Below the pieces are notes generated by a model. That model had not been told where the DNA came from. It was given only the letters and a program-made list of their open reading frames with translations, and ran no database searches. The translations under genes were made by a program, and so were the position numbers. A stretch of 64,000 bases of DNA, from assembly GCF_016615955.1 (NCBI RefSeq), contig NZ_CP067113.1, forward strand, positions 124,001-188,000, read 5' to 3'. Origin of the DNA: Luteimonas sp. MC1750 (GTDB taxonomy: Bacteria; Pseudomonadota; Gammaproteobacteria; Xanthomonadales; Xanthomonadaceae). The stretch's first letter is position 1; each line of letters begins with the position of its first letter. Positions 38,235 through 47,429 of the stretch are shown piece by piece.

Positions 38235-38948
38235 TCACCAAGGCAGCGCGGCGCCGCGCCAGTCGAGGAAGCGGCCGCTGTCGCCGGCGTCCAGGCCGTC
38301 GATGACATCCAGCAGCCCGGCGGCCGACGCATCGACCGTCTCGGTGGCCTGTTCGCCGCCCATGTCGGTCTGGACCCAGCCCGGATGCAGGGCGACGACG
38401 GCGATGCCGCGGTCGGCCAGCGCATGCGCCAGCAGCGCGGTCGCCATGTTCTGCGCCGCCTTGCTCATGTTGTAGCTCGGCGTGCCGAAGCGCGTGCAGC
38501 CGGCGATCGAGCCGAGCTGCGAGGAGAGGTTGGCGACCCGCGAGCCATCCGCCAGCAGGGGTGCGAGGGCCTGCACCAGCAGCAGCGGCCCCATGGCGTT
38601 GACCCGGAAACTGTGCTCCAGCGTGGCCTCGTCCAGGCGGCCGAAGCGCTCGCCGGAGTGCAGCACCCCGGCATTGTTGAGCAGCAGGCCGACCTTCCGG
38701 CCGTTTCCCAGCACCAGCGGCAGTTCGGCCACGAAGGCCGCGCGCGAACGCGTATCCGCGACGTCCAGCGGCAGCACGTGCAGGCGGCCGGGATGTTCGC
38801 CGGCAAGGCTGTTGAGCGCCGTGGCACGCCCGGGCTCGCGACAGGCGGCGACGACATGGTCGCCGCGGTCGAGCAGGTGGCGGACGAGGGCGAGCCCGAG
38901 GCCGCGGTTGGCGCCGGTGACCAGCGAAGTGCGGATGCGGATGTCCAT
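38235..38948 (-). CDS. short-chain dehydrogenase/reductase
   Basis: 237 residues from the ATG at 38948. Rossmann motif TGANRGLG (about 10-17), NNAG, and the catalytic set Ser (NLSSQLGS), Tyr and Lys (YNMSKAA). It uses NAD(P)H to reduce a carbonyl, with unknown substrate. The pattern with HPGWVQTDMGG resembles the carbonyl-reductase-like C-factor/sniffer branch. It is 49 bases upstream of trmL on the same strand and divergent from the M16 peptidase gene. Confidence 0.9.
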   Translation of the reverse strand: MDIRIRTSLVTGANRGLGLALVRHLLDRGDHVVAACREPGRATALNSLAGEHPGRLHVLPLDVADTRSRAAFVAELPLVLGNGRKVGLLLNNAGVLHSGERFGRLDEATLEHSFRVNAMGPLLLVQALAPLLADGSRVANLSSQLGSIAGCTRFGTPSYNMSKAAQNMATALLAHALADRGIAVVALHPGWVQTDMGGEQATETVDASAAGLLDVIDGLDAGDSGRFLDWRGAALPW

Positions 38949-39062
38949 GGCCCGAGGATGCACGAACCGCGGTGGCGGCGCCGTGGCGGCCGGGACCAAT
39001 GGCCCGCTCCCCCTTCGGGGCCAAGGCCTACCATGGCCGTTCGATCCAGCAGGGAAGACCCG

Positions 39063-41927
39063 ATGCCGACCTCCAAGCTCCAGCCGCGCCGCGCCACCGT
39101 CCTCGCCATCGCGCTTGCCGCCGCCCTCGGCGTGGCCGCGCCCCTGGCCTGGGCCGCGTCGCCGCCGGCGTCCGCGGAGGCCGGCATCGACATCGCCTAC
39201 GAGCAGTTCACCCTCCCCAACGGCCTGCGCGTGGTGGTGCACACCGACCGCAAGGCGCCGATCGTGGCGGTGAACCTCTGGTACCACGTCGGCAGCAAGG
39301 ACGAGCCCTCGGGGCGCAGCGGCTTCGCGCACCTGTTCGAGCACCTGATGTTCCAGGCCTCGGAGAACCACGACGGTGAATACTTCGCGCCCTTCAAGCA
39401 GATCGGCGTGACCGACCAGAACGGCACCACCAACACCGACCGCACCAACTATTTCCAGAACGTGCCCACCACCGCGCTCGATACCGCGCTGTGGATGGAG
39501 TCCGACCGCATGGGCCACCTGCTGGGCGCGGTCGACCAGGCGGCGCTGGACGAGCAGCGCGGCGTGGTCCAGAACGAGAAGCGCCAGGGCGAGAACCAGC
39601 CCTACGGCCAGGCCTGGACCCGGCTGATGAAGGCGCTCTATCCCGAGGGCCACCCGTACAGCCACACCGTGATCGGTTCGATGAACGACCTGGACGCGGC
39701 CGCGCTCGAGGACGTGCACGCCTGGTTCCGCGCCTGGTACGGCCCGAACAACGCCGTGCTGGTGCTGGCCGGCGACATCGACCTGGCCACGGCGAAGGAC
39801 AAGGTGACGAAATACTTCGGCCACATCCCCGCCGGCCCGGACATGGCGCAGCCGCAGGTGGACGTGGCGCGCCGCGCGGAATCGACGCGCGAGGTCATGG
39901 AGGACAAGGTCCCGCAGCCGCGGATCTACCGCGTCTGGAACGTGGCCGAAGTCGGCAATCCCGACCTCGATCGGCTGCAGCTGCTGGCCCAGGTGCTCGG
40001 CGGCAGCCGTTCCTCGCGCCTGGACGCGCGCCTGCTTCACCGCGACCAGCTGGTCGACAGCATCAGCGCCGGCTCCTACGGCAAGCAGCTCGGCTCGAAC
40101 TTCATGGTCATCGCCAACGTGAAGCAGGGCGTGGACCCGGCGAAGGTGGAGGCCGCGATCGACGAGGAGATCGCGCGCCTGCTCGCCGAGGGTCCGACCG
40201 CGGAGGAGCTGGAGCGCGCACGCACGATGTTCCGCGCCGGCTTCACCCGCGGCATCGAGCGCATCGGCGGCTTCGGCGGCAAGGCCGATGCGCTGGCCGA
40301 GTGCGCGGTCTACGCCGGCGATCCTGGCTGCTTCCGCGAGTCGCTGCGCATCATCGATACCACGACCGCGGCCGAGCTGCAGGCCGCCGGCCGCCAGTGG
40401 CTGGGCAAGGGCGAGCACACCCTGGTGGTCATGCCCGGAGAGCGCACCGCGCTGGCCGAGGACCCGGCCGGCGTTCCGCAGCCCTGGACGCTGCCCGACG
40501 TCGACGCCCGCTACGCCACGCTGCCGGTGGCGGTCGATCGCACCCAGGGCGTGCCGATGCCCACCGCCTTCCCGGAGCTGAAGTTCCCCGCCGTCGAGCG
40601 CGCCACCCTGTCCAACGGCAGCACCGTGGTGCTGGCGCGGCGCAGCGGCGTGCCGGTGGTGCAGCTCAACTACCAGTTCCCCGCCGCGGGCTACAGCGCC
40701 GACGCCGAAGGCCGCATGGGCACCGCGAGCTTCGCGATGGGCATGCTCGACGAGGGCGCCGCCGGCGCCGGTCCGCTCGCGTTCGCCGAGCGCGCCGAGA
40801 CCCTGGGCGCGCAGCTGGGCGCGGGCGCGGCGCTCGACGCCGGCACCGCCTGGCTGTCCGCGCTGAGCGCAAAGCTCGACGCCTCCGTGGCGCTGTTCGC
40901 CGACATGCTGCGCCGCCCCGACTTCGACGCCGCCGAGCTCGAGCGCGTGCGCGCCACCTGGATCGCCAACATCGCCCAGGAAAAGGCCCGGCCGCAGACC
41001 GCCGCGCTGCGCGTGCTGCCGCCGCTGCTGTACGGCGAGGGCCATCCCTATGCGATGCCGTTCACCGGCAGCGGCACCGAAGCCTCGATCGCCGCGTTGA
41101 CCCGCGATGACCTGCTGGCCTTCCACCGCGCCAGCGTGCGCCCCGAGGGCGCGACCCTGGTCGTGGTCGGCGACACCACCCTGGCGGAGATCGTCCCGCT
41201 GCTGGAAAAGCACCTCGGCGACTGGCGCGGCAGCGGCGAGGCGCCGGCCGTGGCCGCGGCGATTCCCGAGGTGGCGCGCCCGGACAAGGCGCGCGTGTTC
41301 CTGATCGACCAGCCGGGCGCGGTGCAGGCCAACATCTATGCCGGCCTGCTGGTGCCGCCGACCACCGACTCCGGTTCGGTGCGCCTGGACATCGCCAACG
41401 GCGTGGTCGGCGGCGACTTCACTGCGCGGCTCAACATGAACCTGCGCGAGGACAAGCACTGGTCCTACGGCGCGCGCAGCGGCGCCTCCGGCGCCCTGGG
41501 CCAGCGCCCGTGGCTGGCCTCGGCGCCGGTGCAGATCGACCGCACCGCCGACGCCATGGCCGAGATCCAGCGCGAGATCGCCGGCTTCGCCAGCGGCAAG
41601 GCCCCGCCGACCGCGGCGGAGGTCGAGCGCATCCGCGCGATCAACACCCTGAGCCTGCCGGGCGCCTACGAAACCGCGTCCTCGGTGGCGTCCACGATCG
41701 CCGGCAACGTGATGTACGGGCGTCCCGACGACTACGTGGCGCGGCGCAAGGCCGAGATCGAGGCCATGACCCCCGCGCAGGTGGCCGAGGCCGCCCGGAC
41801 CATCGACGCGGATGCCCTGACCTGGGTGGTGGTCGGCGACCTGTCGCAGATCGAGGCCCCGGTGCGCGCGCTGGAGCTGGGCGAAGTGACGGTACTCGAC
41901 GCCGACGGCAAGCCCGTCGCCCGCTGA
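39063..41927 (+). CDS. two-domain M16 family zinc metallopeptidase (pitrilysin-like)
   Basis: 954 residues. Signal peptide (VLAIALAAALGVAAPLAWA), so periplasmic. The N-terminal half has the inverted zinc motif HLFEH (His90, Glu93, His94), with a downstream glutamate in the ENEKRQGENQPYG region. The C-terminal half repeats the fold without the metal site. Each half has the paired M16 subdomains. The family degrades peptides enclosed in its clamshell chamber. The length is typical of the fused bacterial form. Confidence 0.92.
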   Translation: MPTSKLQPRRATVLAIALAAALGVAAPLAWAASPPASAEAGIDIAYEQFTLPNGLRVVVHTDRKAPIVAVNLWYHVGSKDEPSGRSGFAHLFEHLMFQASENHDGEYFAPFKQIGVTDQNGTTNTDRTNYFQNVPTTALDTALWMESDRMGHLLGAVDQAALDEQRGVVQNEKRQGENQPYGQAWTRLMKALYPEGHPYSHTVIGSMNDLDAAALEDVHAWFRAWYGPNNAVLVLAGDIDLATAKDKVTKYFGHIPAGPDMAQPQVDVARRAESTREVMEDKVPQPRIYRVWNVAEVGNPDLDRLQLLAQVLGGSRSSRLDARLLHRDQLVDSISAGSYGKQLGSNFMVIANVKQGVDPAKVEAAIDEEIARLLAEGPTAEELERARTMFRAGFTRGIERIGGFGGKADALAECAVYAGDPGCFRESLRIIDTTTAAELQAAGRQWLGKGEHTLVVMPGERTALAEDPAGVPQPWTLPDVDARYATLPVAVDRTQGVPMPTAFPELKFPAVERATLSNGSTVVLARRSGVPVVQLNYQFPAAGYSADAEGRMGTASFAMGMLDEGAAGAGPLAFAERAETLGAQLGAGAALDAGTAWLSALSAKLDASVALFADMLRRPDFDAAELERVRATWIANIAQEKARPQTAALRVLPPLLYGEGHPYAMPFTGSGTEASIAALTRDDLLAFHRASVRPEGATLVVVGDTTLAEIVPLLEKHLGDWRGSGEAPAVAAAIPEVARPDKARVFLIDQPGAVQANIYAGLLVPPTTDSGSVRLDIANGVVGGDFTARLNMNLREDKHWSYGARSGASGALGQRPWLASAPVQIDRTADAMAEIQREIAGFASGKAPPTAAEVERIRAINTLSLPGAYETASSVASTIAGNVMYGRPDDYVARRKAEIEAMTPAQVAEAARTIDADALTWVVVGDLSQIEAPVRALELGEVTVLDADGKPVAR

Positions 41928-41967
41928 TTGGCCCGGGCACCGGCCCGCCGCGCCCGTCCCTCCCTGT

Positions 41968-42055
41968 CCTGTAGGAGCAGCTGCAGCTGCGACCCACGCC
42001 GCCGAAATCTGAACGGGGTCGGCACACCCGGTCGCAGCGATGGCGGCTCCTGCAG
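41968..42055. repeat. intergenic inverted repeat, diverged hairpin pair
   Basis: The arms gtaggagcagctgcagctgc (within 41968-41994) and the imperfect complement at 42030-42055 (cgcagcgatggcggctcctg) belong to the same repeat family as 8707-8786. They lie after the M16 peptidase gene. Confidence 0.7.
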
Positions 42056-42107
42056 ATGGCCGGGCGTTTCCCGGGCACAATCGGCGCACTCGTCACGGAG
42101 CCGATCC

Positions 42108-42416
42108 ATGCGTCCACTGCTGCTGATTCCCCTCCTCGCCACCCTGTCCGCCTGCACCTGGGTGCACATGGCACCGGGCGCGTCTTCCGTGCGCATCGCC
42201 GCCTCGCCGCCGGCCGGCTGCGAGAAGCGTGGCGAGGTCGAGGTGGCGGTGAAGCACAGCGTCGCCTTCATCGACCGCAACGCGCTGCGCGTGCGCGAGG
42301 AGCTGGAGACCCTGGCCCGCAACGAGGCTCCGGGCCTGCAGGCGGACACCATCAACCCGCTCTCCGACCCGGTGCGGGGCGCCCAGCGCTGGGCGGCCTG
42401 GCGCTGCGGGCGCTGA
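42108..42416 (+). CDS. DUF4156 lipoprotein
   Basis: 102 residues. Lipoprotein signal RPLLLIPLLATLSAC. The short domain has the DUF4156 pattern: MAPGASSVRI, CEKRGEV, then EELETLARNEAPGLQADTI. It is anchored in the envelope, with unknown function. A half copy of the hairpin repeat begins two bases after its stop. Confidence 0.8.
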   Translation: MRPLLLIPLLATLSACTWVHMAPGASSVRIAASPPAGCEKRGEVEVAVKHSVAFIDRNALRVREELETLARNEAPGLQADTINPLSDPVRGAQRWAAWRCGR

Positions 42417-42417
42417 T

Positions 42418-42434
42418 GTAGCTGCTCCTACAGG
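42418..42434. repeat. half copy of the intergenic hairpin repeat
   Basis: gtagctgctcctacagg, one arm of the repeat family, follows the DUF4156 stop codon and precedes oleA. Confidence 0.6.
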
Positions 42435-42526
42435 AACGTGAACGGATTCGCCGGGTGGAAAGTGCGCGTGGGGGCGGAAGCCGGTACCCTAGGAAATCTT
42501 TGTTCCTGCATTCTGGCGGCTCGCCC

Positions 42527-43543
42527 ATGTTGTTCCAGCACGTAGCCATTGCCGGCCTCGCCCACATCGACGCTCCGCGCCGGTTGTCCTCGGACGAGAT
42601 CAACGCACGCCTGAAGCCGACGCTCGACCGCCTCGGAATCAAGACCGACGTCCTCAAGGACATCGCCGGCATCCATGCCCGGCGCCTGTGGGACGGCGAC
42701 ATGCTCGCCTCCGACGCCGCCACCCTGGCCGGCGTGAAGGCGCTGGCCGACGCCGGCATCGACCCGGACAAGGTCGGCCTGCTGGTCAACACCTCGGTCA
42801 GCCGCGACTACCTCGAGCCGTCCACGGCCTCGATCGTCAGCGGCAACCTCGGCCTGCCCGATACCTGCCAGAACTTCGACGTCGCCAACGCCTGCCTGGC
42901 CTTCATCAACGGCATGGACATCGCCAGCCGCATGATCGAGCGCGGCGAGATCGAGTACGCGCTCGTGGTGGACGGCGAAACCGCCGACCTCGCCTACGAG
43001 AAGACGATCGATCGCCTGACCCGCGCCGACGTCACCGACGAGGACTTCCGCAACGAACTGGCCACGCTGACCCTGGGCTCCGGCGCCGCCGCCATGGTGC
43101 TGGCGCGCGCCGAGCTGGCCCCGGGCGCCCCGCGCTACCGCGGCGGCGTGACCCGCGCGGCCACCGAGTGGAACAAGCTCTGCCGCGGCAACCTCGACGG
43201 CATGATCACCGACACCCGCACCCTGCTGATCGAAGGCATCAAGCTGGCCACCAAGACCTTCGAGGTCGCCAAGCACAAGCTGGGCTGGGTGGCGTCCGAA
43301 CTCGACGAGTTCGTGATCCACCAGGTCAGCAAGGTGCACACCGCGGCCTTCACCAAGGCCATGGGCATCGACCCGAAGAAGGTCATGACCATCTTCGGCG
43401 AGCACGGCAACATCGGCCCGGCCTCGGTGCCGATCGTCCTGAGCAAGCTGCGCGAGGAGGGCCGCCTGAAGAAGGGCAACCGCATCGCGCTGCTGGGCAT
43501 CGGTTCGGGCCTGAACTGCTCGATGGCCGAAGTGGTCTGGTAA
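42527..43543 (+). CDS. oleA: OleA, acyl-CoA:acyl-CoA Claisen condensing enzyme
   Basis: 338 residues, the same length as Xanthomonas campestris OleA. Thiolase-fold active site: Cys123 (DVANACLAF), His265 (VIHQVSK), Asn295 (EHGNIGPAS), and the extra OleA-specific glutamate Glu97 (DYLEPSTAS) that acts as general base. It joins two fatty acyl-CoAs head to head to a beta-keto acid, the first step to long-chain olefins. KAS III is the alternative family, but Glu97 and the near-identical motifs favour OleA. It is separated from oleB by 7 kb. Confidence 0.95.
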   Translation: MLFQHVAIAGLAHIDAPRRLSSDEINARLKPTLDRLGIKTDVLKDIAGIHARRLWDGDMLASDAATLAGVKALADAGIDPDKVGLLVNTSVSRDYLEPSTASIVSGNLGLPDTCQNFDVANACLAFINGMDIASRMIERGEIEYALVVDGETADLAYEKTIDRLTRADVTDEDFRNELATLTLGSGAAAMVLARAELAPGAPRYRGGVTRAATEWNKLCRGNLDGMITDTRTLLIEGIKLATKTFEVAKHKLGWVASELDEFVIHQVSKVHTAAFTKAMGIDPKKVMTIFGEHGNIGPASVPIVLSKLREEGRLKKGNRIALLGIGSGLNCSMAEVVW

Positions 43544-43566
43544 CCACGCGGCAGTGATGCACGGGA

Positions 43567-43596
43567 GGGCCGGCTTGTCCGGCCCTTCGCCGTTCT
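43567..43596 (+). terminator. terminator-like hairpin after oleA
   Basis: A perfect 7-base stem gggccgg/ccggccc with loop cttgt is followed by the T-rich ttcgccgttct. It lies 23 bases past the oleA stop. It suggests that oleA is transcribed separately from the genes behind it. Confidence 0.55.
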
Positions 43597-43627
43597 GGGC
43601 GCACACTCACCGGAGGCTGGGCGGGAC

Positions 43628-44419
43628 ATGGAATTTGGTTTCGAGGTGCTGGCACTGCTGGCCCTGGCCGCCTTCGTGGCCGGCACCATCGACGCGCTCG
43701 CCGGTGGCGGCGGGCTGATCACGATCCCGGCGCTGATGGCCGCCGGCATCCCCCCGGTGCAGGCGATCGCCACCAACAAGCTGCAGTCGAGCTTCGGCAC
43801 CACCAGCGCCGTGCTGGCCTTCGCGCGCCAGGGACGGATCGACTTCCGCCGCGTACTGTGGCCGGCCGTGGGGGCGTTCGCCGGCTCGGTCGGCGGCGCG
43901 ATCGCGATCCAGCTGGTGGACCCCTCCTTCCTCGCCGGGCTGGTGCCGGTGCTGCTGGTGGCGATGGCGGCGTACTTCCTGCTCGGACCCAAGGCCAGCG
44001 AAGCCGAGCGCCACGCGCGCCTCGGCCATGCGGCCCTGGTCACGGTGATGTTCGCGCTGGGCTTCTACGACGGCTTCTTCGGCCCCGGTACCGGCTCGTT
44101 CATGGCCACGGTGCTGGTGGCGCTGTTCGGCATGGGCCTGGTCTCGGCCACCGCGCATACCAAGCTGCTCAACCTTGCCAGCAACGTCGCCGCCCTGGTC
44201 ACCCTGGTCATCGGCGGCAAGGTGCTGTGGGTGGTGGGGCTGGTGATGGCGGTGGCCAGCATCGCCGGCGGCCAGCTCGGTGCCCACCTGGCCCTTGGAA
44301 AGGGAGGCGCGCGGCTGATCCGGCCCCTGCTGGTGGTGATGTCGCTGGCGCTGACAGCGAAGCTCCTGATGGAGCCGGGGAATCCGCTGGTGGCGTGGAT
44401 CGAAGACGTGATGTTCTGA
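43628..44419 (+). CDS. TSUP (TauE/SafE) family permease
   Basis: 263 residues with seven or eight hydrophobic segments. TSUP hallmarks GGGGLITIPALMAAGIPPVQAIATNKLQSSFG (split) and, in the second repeat, GFFGPGTGSFMATVLVALFG with TAHTKLLNLASN. This is an inner-membrane transporter for sulfite, organosulfonates or similar anions, with unknown substrate here. It starts the accessory stretch inside the ole region. Confidence 0.88.
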   Translation: MEFGFEVLALLALAAFVAGTIDALAGGGGLITIPALMAAGIPPVQAIATNKLQSSFGTTSAVLAFARQGRIDFRRVLWPAVGAFAGSVGGAIAIQLVDPSFLAGLVPVLLVAMAAYFLLGPKASEAERHARLGHAALVTVMFALGFYDGFFGPGTGSFMATVLVALFGMGLVSATAHTKLLNLASNVAALVTLVIGGKVLWVVGLVMAVASIAGGQLGAHLALGKGGARLIRPLLVVMSLALTAKLLMEPGNPLVAWIEDVMF

Positions 44420-44456
44420 GGCGCACACGTCGGACGTGCATAGAAAGTCGAATAAT

Positions 44457-44485
44457 TTGTACATGTCGCCGGCGACGTGTATAAA
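44457..44485 (+). promoter_or_regulatory. sigma-70 promoter of the Fic gene with palindromic spacer
   Basis: -35 TTGTAC (44457-44462) and -10 TATAAA (44480-44485) are separated by exactly 17 bases. The local sequence is clearly A+T-richer than its surroundings. The -10 lies about 35 bases before the Fic ATG at 44520. Confidence 0.72.
44460..44481. promoter_or_regulatory. 22-bp palindrome filling the Fic promoter spacer, probable operator
   Basis: tacatgtcgcc and ggcgacgtgta form a 22-base dyad with a single mismatched pair, lying between the -35 and -10 boxes. A second dyad (acgtc-g-gacgt, 44427-44437) shares the gacgt half-site. The C-terminal winged-helix domain of the Fic protein is an obvious candidate binder, which would mean autorepression. 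Confidence 0.65.
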
Positions 44486-44519
44486 ATTCGCGAATTCGTG
44501 TTCATAGGGTGCTTCTGGG

Positions 44520-45602
44520 ATGCCGCTCCTTCCGCTGTCCGCCCTGGACCCGAACCGATTCGAGACCATCCCGATCTTCCGCCTGCTGGTCGAGGCGAAC
44601 CGTCGGCTGGCCGAACTCAAGGGCGTCGCTGCCAGCATTCCCAACCAGAACATCCTCATCAATACCCTGACCTTGCAGGAGGCCCGGGACAGCTCCGCCA
44701 TCGAGAACATCGTCACCACGCAGGATGACCTGTACCGCGACGAAGAGGCCAGCGACGCCGTCGGCACGGCGGTCAAGGAGGTCCTGCGCTATCGCCAGGC
44801 GCTGCGCGCCGGCCACGAACGCGTGAAGGCGACCGGCCTGCTTGCGCTCAACACCATCCTCGATGTGCAGGAACAGCTCGAGTGCAACCGTGCCGGCCTG
44901 CGCAAGCTGCCGGGGACGGGCCTGCGCGACGGCGCCGGACAGCTTGTCTACGAGCCACCGCAGGATGCCAACGACGTCCGCCGCCTGATGGGGGAGCTTG
45001 AACGCTTCATGCACGACGAGCCGCCCTTCGCCGTCGACCCGCTGGTGAAGATGGCGCTGATCCACCACCAGTTCGAAAGCATCCACCCGTTCTACGACGG
45101 CAACGGACGCACCGGGCGCATCGTCAACGTGCTGTACCTGGTGAAGGAAGGATTGCTCGAGATCCCGGTGCTGTACCTGAGCCGGCACATCGTGCGAACC
45201 AAGCCTGACTACTACCGCCTGCTGCAGTCGGTGCGCGACGACGATGCCTGGGAAGACTGGGTGCTCTACATGCTGGAGGCGGTCTCGGTGACCGCCGCCG
45301 AGACCATCGGCACCGTGCAGGCGATCAAGGTCCTGCTGCAGGACACCAAGCAGCACCTCCGCAGCGAATACCGGTTCTACAGCCAGGACCTGCTCAACAA
45401 CCTGTTCAACCATCCCTACACCCGCGTGGAGTTCCTGCAGCGCGAGCTCGGCATCGCCCGCGCCACGGCCACGAAGTACCTGGACCAGCTGGCGCGCGAT
45501 GGCGTGCTCGACAAGATCCGCGTGGGCCGCAACAACTACTACGTGAACCGGCCGCTGTTCGCCCTGCTCGGCCGCGACAGCGCGCCGGGGCCCGGCGCGT
45601 GA
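44520..45602 (+). CDS. Fic-domain AMPylase with N-terminal inhibitory motif and winged-helix domain
   Basis: 360 residues. A Fic_N region carries the inhibitory motif S58xxxE62N63 (SSAIEN) of class II Fic proteins. The catalytic motif HPFYDGNGRTGR starts at His189. A C-terminal winged helix (about 290-350, RVEFLQRELGIARATATKYL) probably binds DNA. Fic enzymes usually transfer AMP to a hydroxyl side chain of a target. Class II proteins are auto-inhibited by the Glu. It is followed after 31 bases by the remnant of an MmeI-like restriction gene, with which Fic genes are often found. Confidence 0.9.
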   Translation: MPLLPLSALDPNRFETIPIFRLLVEANRRLAELKGVAASIPNQNILINTLTLQEARDSSAIENIVTTQDDLYRDEEASDAVGTAVKEVLRYRQALRAGHERVKATGLLALNTILDVQEQLECNRAGLRKLPGTGLRDGAGQLVYEPPQDANDVRRLMGELERFMHDEPPFAVDPLVKMALIHHQFESIHPFYDGNGRTGRIVNVLYLVKEGLLEIPVLYLSRHIVRTKPDYYRLLQSVRDDDAWEDWVLYMLEAVSVTAAETIGTVQAIKVLLQDTKQHLRSEYRFYSQDLLNNLFNHPYTRVEFLQRELGIARATATKYLDQLARDGVLDKIRVGRNNYYVNRPLFALLGRDSAPGPGA

Positions 45603-45633
45603 CCTTGCCCATCAGCTTCCGGAGCGCGCGCGC

Positions 45634-46142
45634 ATGCCGCTGAGCCTCAACGAGATCCGCGACCGCGCGCGTGCCTTTGCCCGCGAAATGGGACGGTGAA
45701 ACCTCCGAGCGCGCCGAGGCGCAGAGCTTCTGGAACGACTTCTTCCAAGTGTTCGGCAAGAAGCGCCGCAGCGTGGCCGTGTACGAGCAGAAGGCGAAGC
45801 GTTTCACCGGCACCGCCAAGGGACGCATCGACCTGTTCTGGCCCGGCGTGATGCTGGCCGAGCACAAGAGCGCCGGCGTGGACCTGGACGCCGCCTTCGA
45901 CCAGGCCACCGACTACTTCGCCGGCCTGCGCGAATCCGAGAAGCCGCAGTACATCCTGGTCAGCGATTTCCAGCGCTTCCGCCTGCATGACCTCGACGGC
46001 CGGGAGCCGCACGTGGAGTTCCCGCTGGCCGACCTGCACCGGGAGATCGGCCGCTTCGGCTTCATCAGCGGCTACCAGACGCGCACGTACAAGGAAGAAG
46101 ACCCGGTCAACGTGCAGGCTGCCGAGCGCATGGGCCGCCTGT
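45634..46142 (+). pseudogene. remnant of an MmeI-like (type IIG) restriction-modification gene
   Basis: The ATG at 45634 opens MPLSLNEIRDRARAFARE and then meets a stop. Deleting one A from the run at 45686-45688 restores the frame to WDGETSERAEAQSFW. The second frame continues through the MmeI_N-type nuclease domain: KGRIDLFWPG, VMLAEHKSAGVDLDAAFDQATDYF (split), YILVSDFQRFRLHDL, IGRFGFISGYQTRTYKEEDPVN (split), QAAERMGRL. Homology stops there: the helical spacer, methyltransferase and target-recognition parts, roughly 700 residues, are missing. The predicted D-x(n)-E-x-K nuclease residues may lie in DLFW and EHKS. The gene must be inactive. Confidence 0.85.
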
Positions 46143-46244
46143 ACGTCCGATCGTGGAATGCCAACTTGCCGACCGGGCGGCACGGGTCAGCCTCTGACTG
46201 CCAACGGCCAGGAGAGGCCATTGCCATTTCGCTGACGCGGAACC

Positions 46245-47429
46245 TCAAATCCCATACTCCGGCAATGCCACCTCATCACGGAAGTAGCGGCCCATCAGAA
46301 TTCTCGGGAATACCGGAAGGCGCATCAGCAGGGTGGCGTAGTCGCGAATGCGCACGCCGTGTTCCGTTCTCGGCACGAATGAGGCCGCGAGGCTTTCCGC
46401 GTGCTTCTGCTTGCGGGCAACGGCTGCCTGCAGACGCCTCTGATACCGGGTGGTCGCTGCGGCGATGTCCCCTTCATGCCGGTGCAACTCGCCTGCCAGG
46501 ATGTAGGCCTGCGCCAGCGCGAAGCCCGCTCCTTCACCGGCGATGAGGGAAGGACAGGCCGCCGCGTCGCCGATCAAAGCGACCCGCCCCTTGGCCCATG
46601 CGTCCATGCGGATCTGGCTGATGCTGTCGAAGTAGATATCGTCCACCTGCTCGAGTGCCGACAGGATGCCGGCGGCCTCCCAGCCGATGCCGGCCAGCGC
46701 ATCGCGCAGCGCAGCCTTGCGCTCTGCATGGCTGGCGGGAATCCGTCCCTTGAGGTGCTCGTCCCGCAGCAGCACGAAGAAGAGCATCCGGTCGTCGCGC
46801 ATCGGGAAGCGGGCCACGTACCGGCCCGGCGCCGTGTGCGCCACGTAGGTATTGGCGTTGCGAGGTCGATAGCCGGCGACTTCAAACGAAGCGACATGGC
46901 AGCCCATCGGATACTCGAAGTCCGCATCGGGTCCGAAGACGAGCTGGCGAACGCGGGCGTGCAGCCCGTCGGCACCGATCACAAGGTCGAACTCCCGCGG
47001 CATCGAGTGCTCGAACTCGACCCGTACCTGCGTCCCGCCATCGTCGATCGCGGCGATGCTGTCGCCGAACAGTGTTTCCACCCGGGCATCCAGCGACGCA
47101 TGGATCGCCGCCGCGATGTCGGATCGCGCCAGCGTGGCCATGCGCCCGTTGGCGAGCTTCAACAGCACGCTGGAAGGGTACCCGCCCCGGGTTCGCCCCG
47201 CCCGGTCCACCATGCGCAGTTCGTCGGAGTGGTACTGCAGCTCCAGCAGCCTCGGGAGCAGGCCCATCCTTTCAAGTGCGTCGTAGCCAATGCCCCAGAG
47301 GTTGATCACGAATCCGCCGGTGCGCAGTTGGGGCGCACGCTCCACCAACAACACGTCGTGGCCCAGCTTGCCCAGCCAGTAGGCGAGCGCCGTGCCTGCA
47401 ATGCCGGCTCCATTGATGGCGATCTTCAT
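46245..47429 (-). CDS. FAD-dependent monooxygenase (PHBH-like family)
   Basis: 394 residues from the ATG at 47429. FAD motif INGAGIAGTALAYWLG with GxGxxG, and the later GDAAACPSLIAGEGAGFALAQA (split) that contacts FAD. The DG motif VIGADGLHARVR is intact, so it should hydroxylate or epoxidise an aromatic or polyketide-like substrate using NAD(P)H. The pattern GGFVINLWGIGYDALERMG resembles TetX-like/UbiH-like branch enzymes. Base composition is less G+C-rich than the core genes, consistent with acquisition. Confidence 0.85.
   Translation of the reverse strand: MKIAINGAGIAGTALAYWLGKLGHDVLLVERAPQLRTGGFVINLWGIGYDALERMGLLPRLLELQYHSDELRMVDRAGRTRGGYPSSVLLKLANGRMATLARSDIAAAIHASLDARVETLFGDSIAAIDDGGTQVRVEFEHSMPREFDLVIGADGLHARVRQLVFGPDADFEYPMGCHVASFEVAGYRPRNANTYVAHTAPGRYVARFPMRDDRMLFFVLLRDEHLKGRIPASHAERKAALRDALAGIGWEAAGILSALEQVDDIYFDSISQIRMDAWAKGRVALIGDAAACPSLIAGEGAGFALAQAYILAGELHRHEGDIAAATTRYQRRLQAAVARKQKHAESLAASFVPRTEHGVRIRDYATLLMRLPVFPRILMGRYFRDEVALPEYGI

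Noticed and set aside
46143..46244. Transposase or methyltransferase remnant after the restriction pseudogene
   Set aside because: The 100 bases contain a short frame ending LPFR, but I cannot match it to any family.
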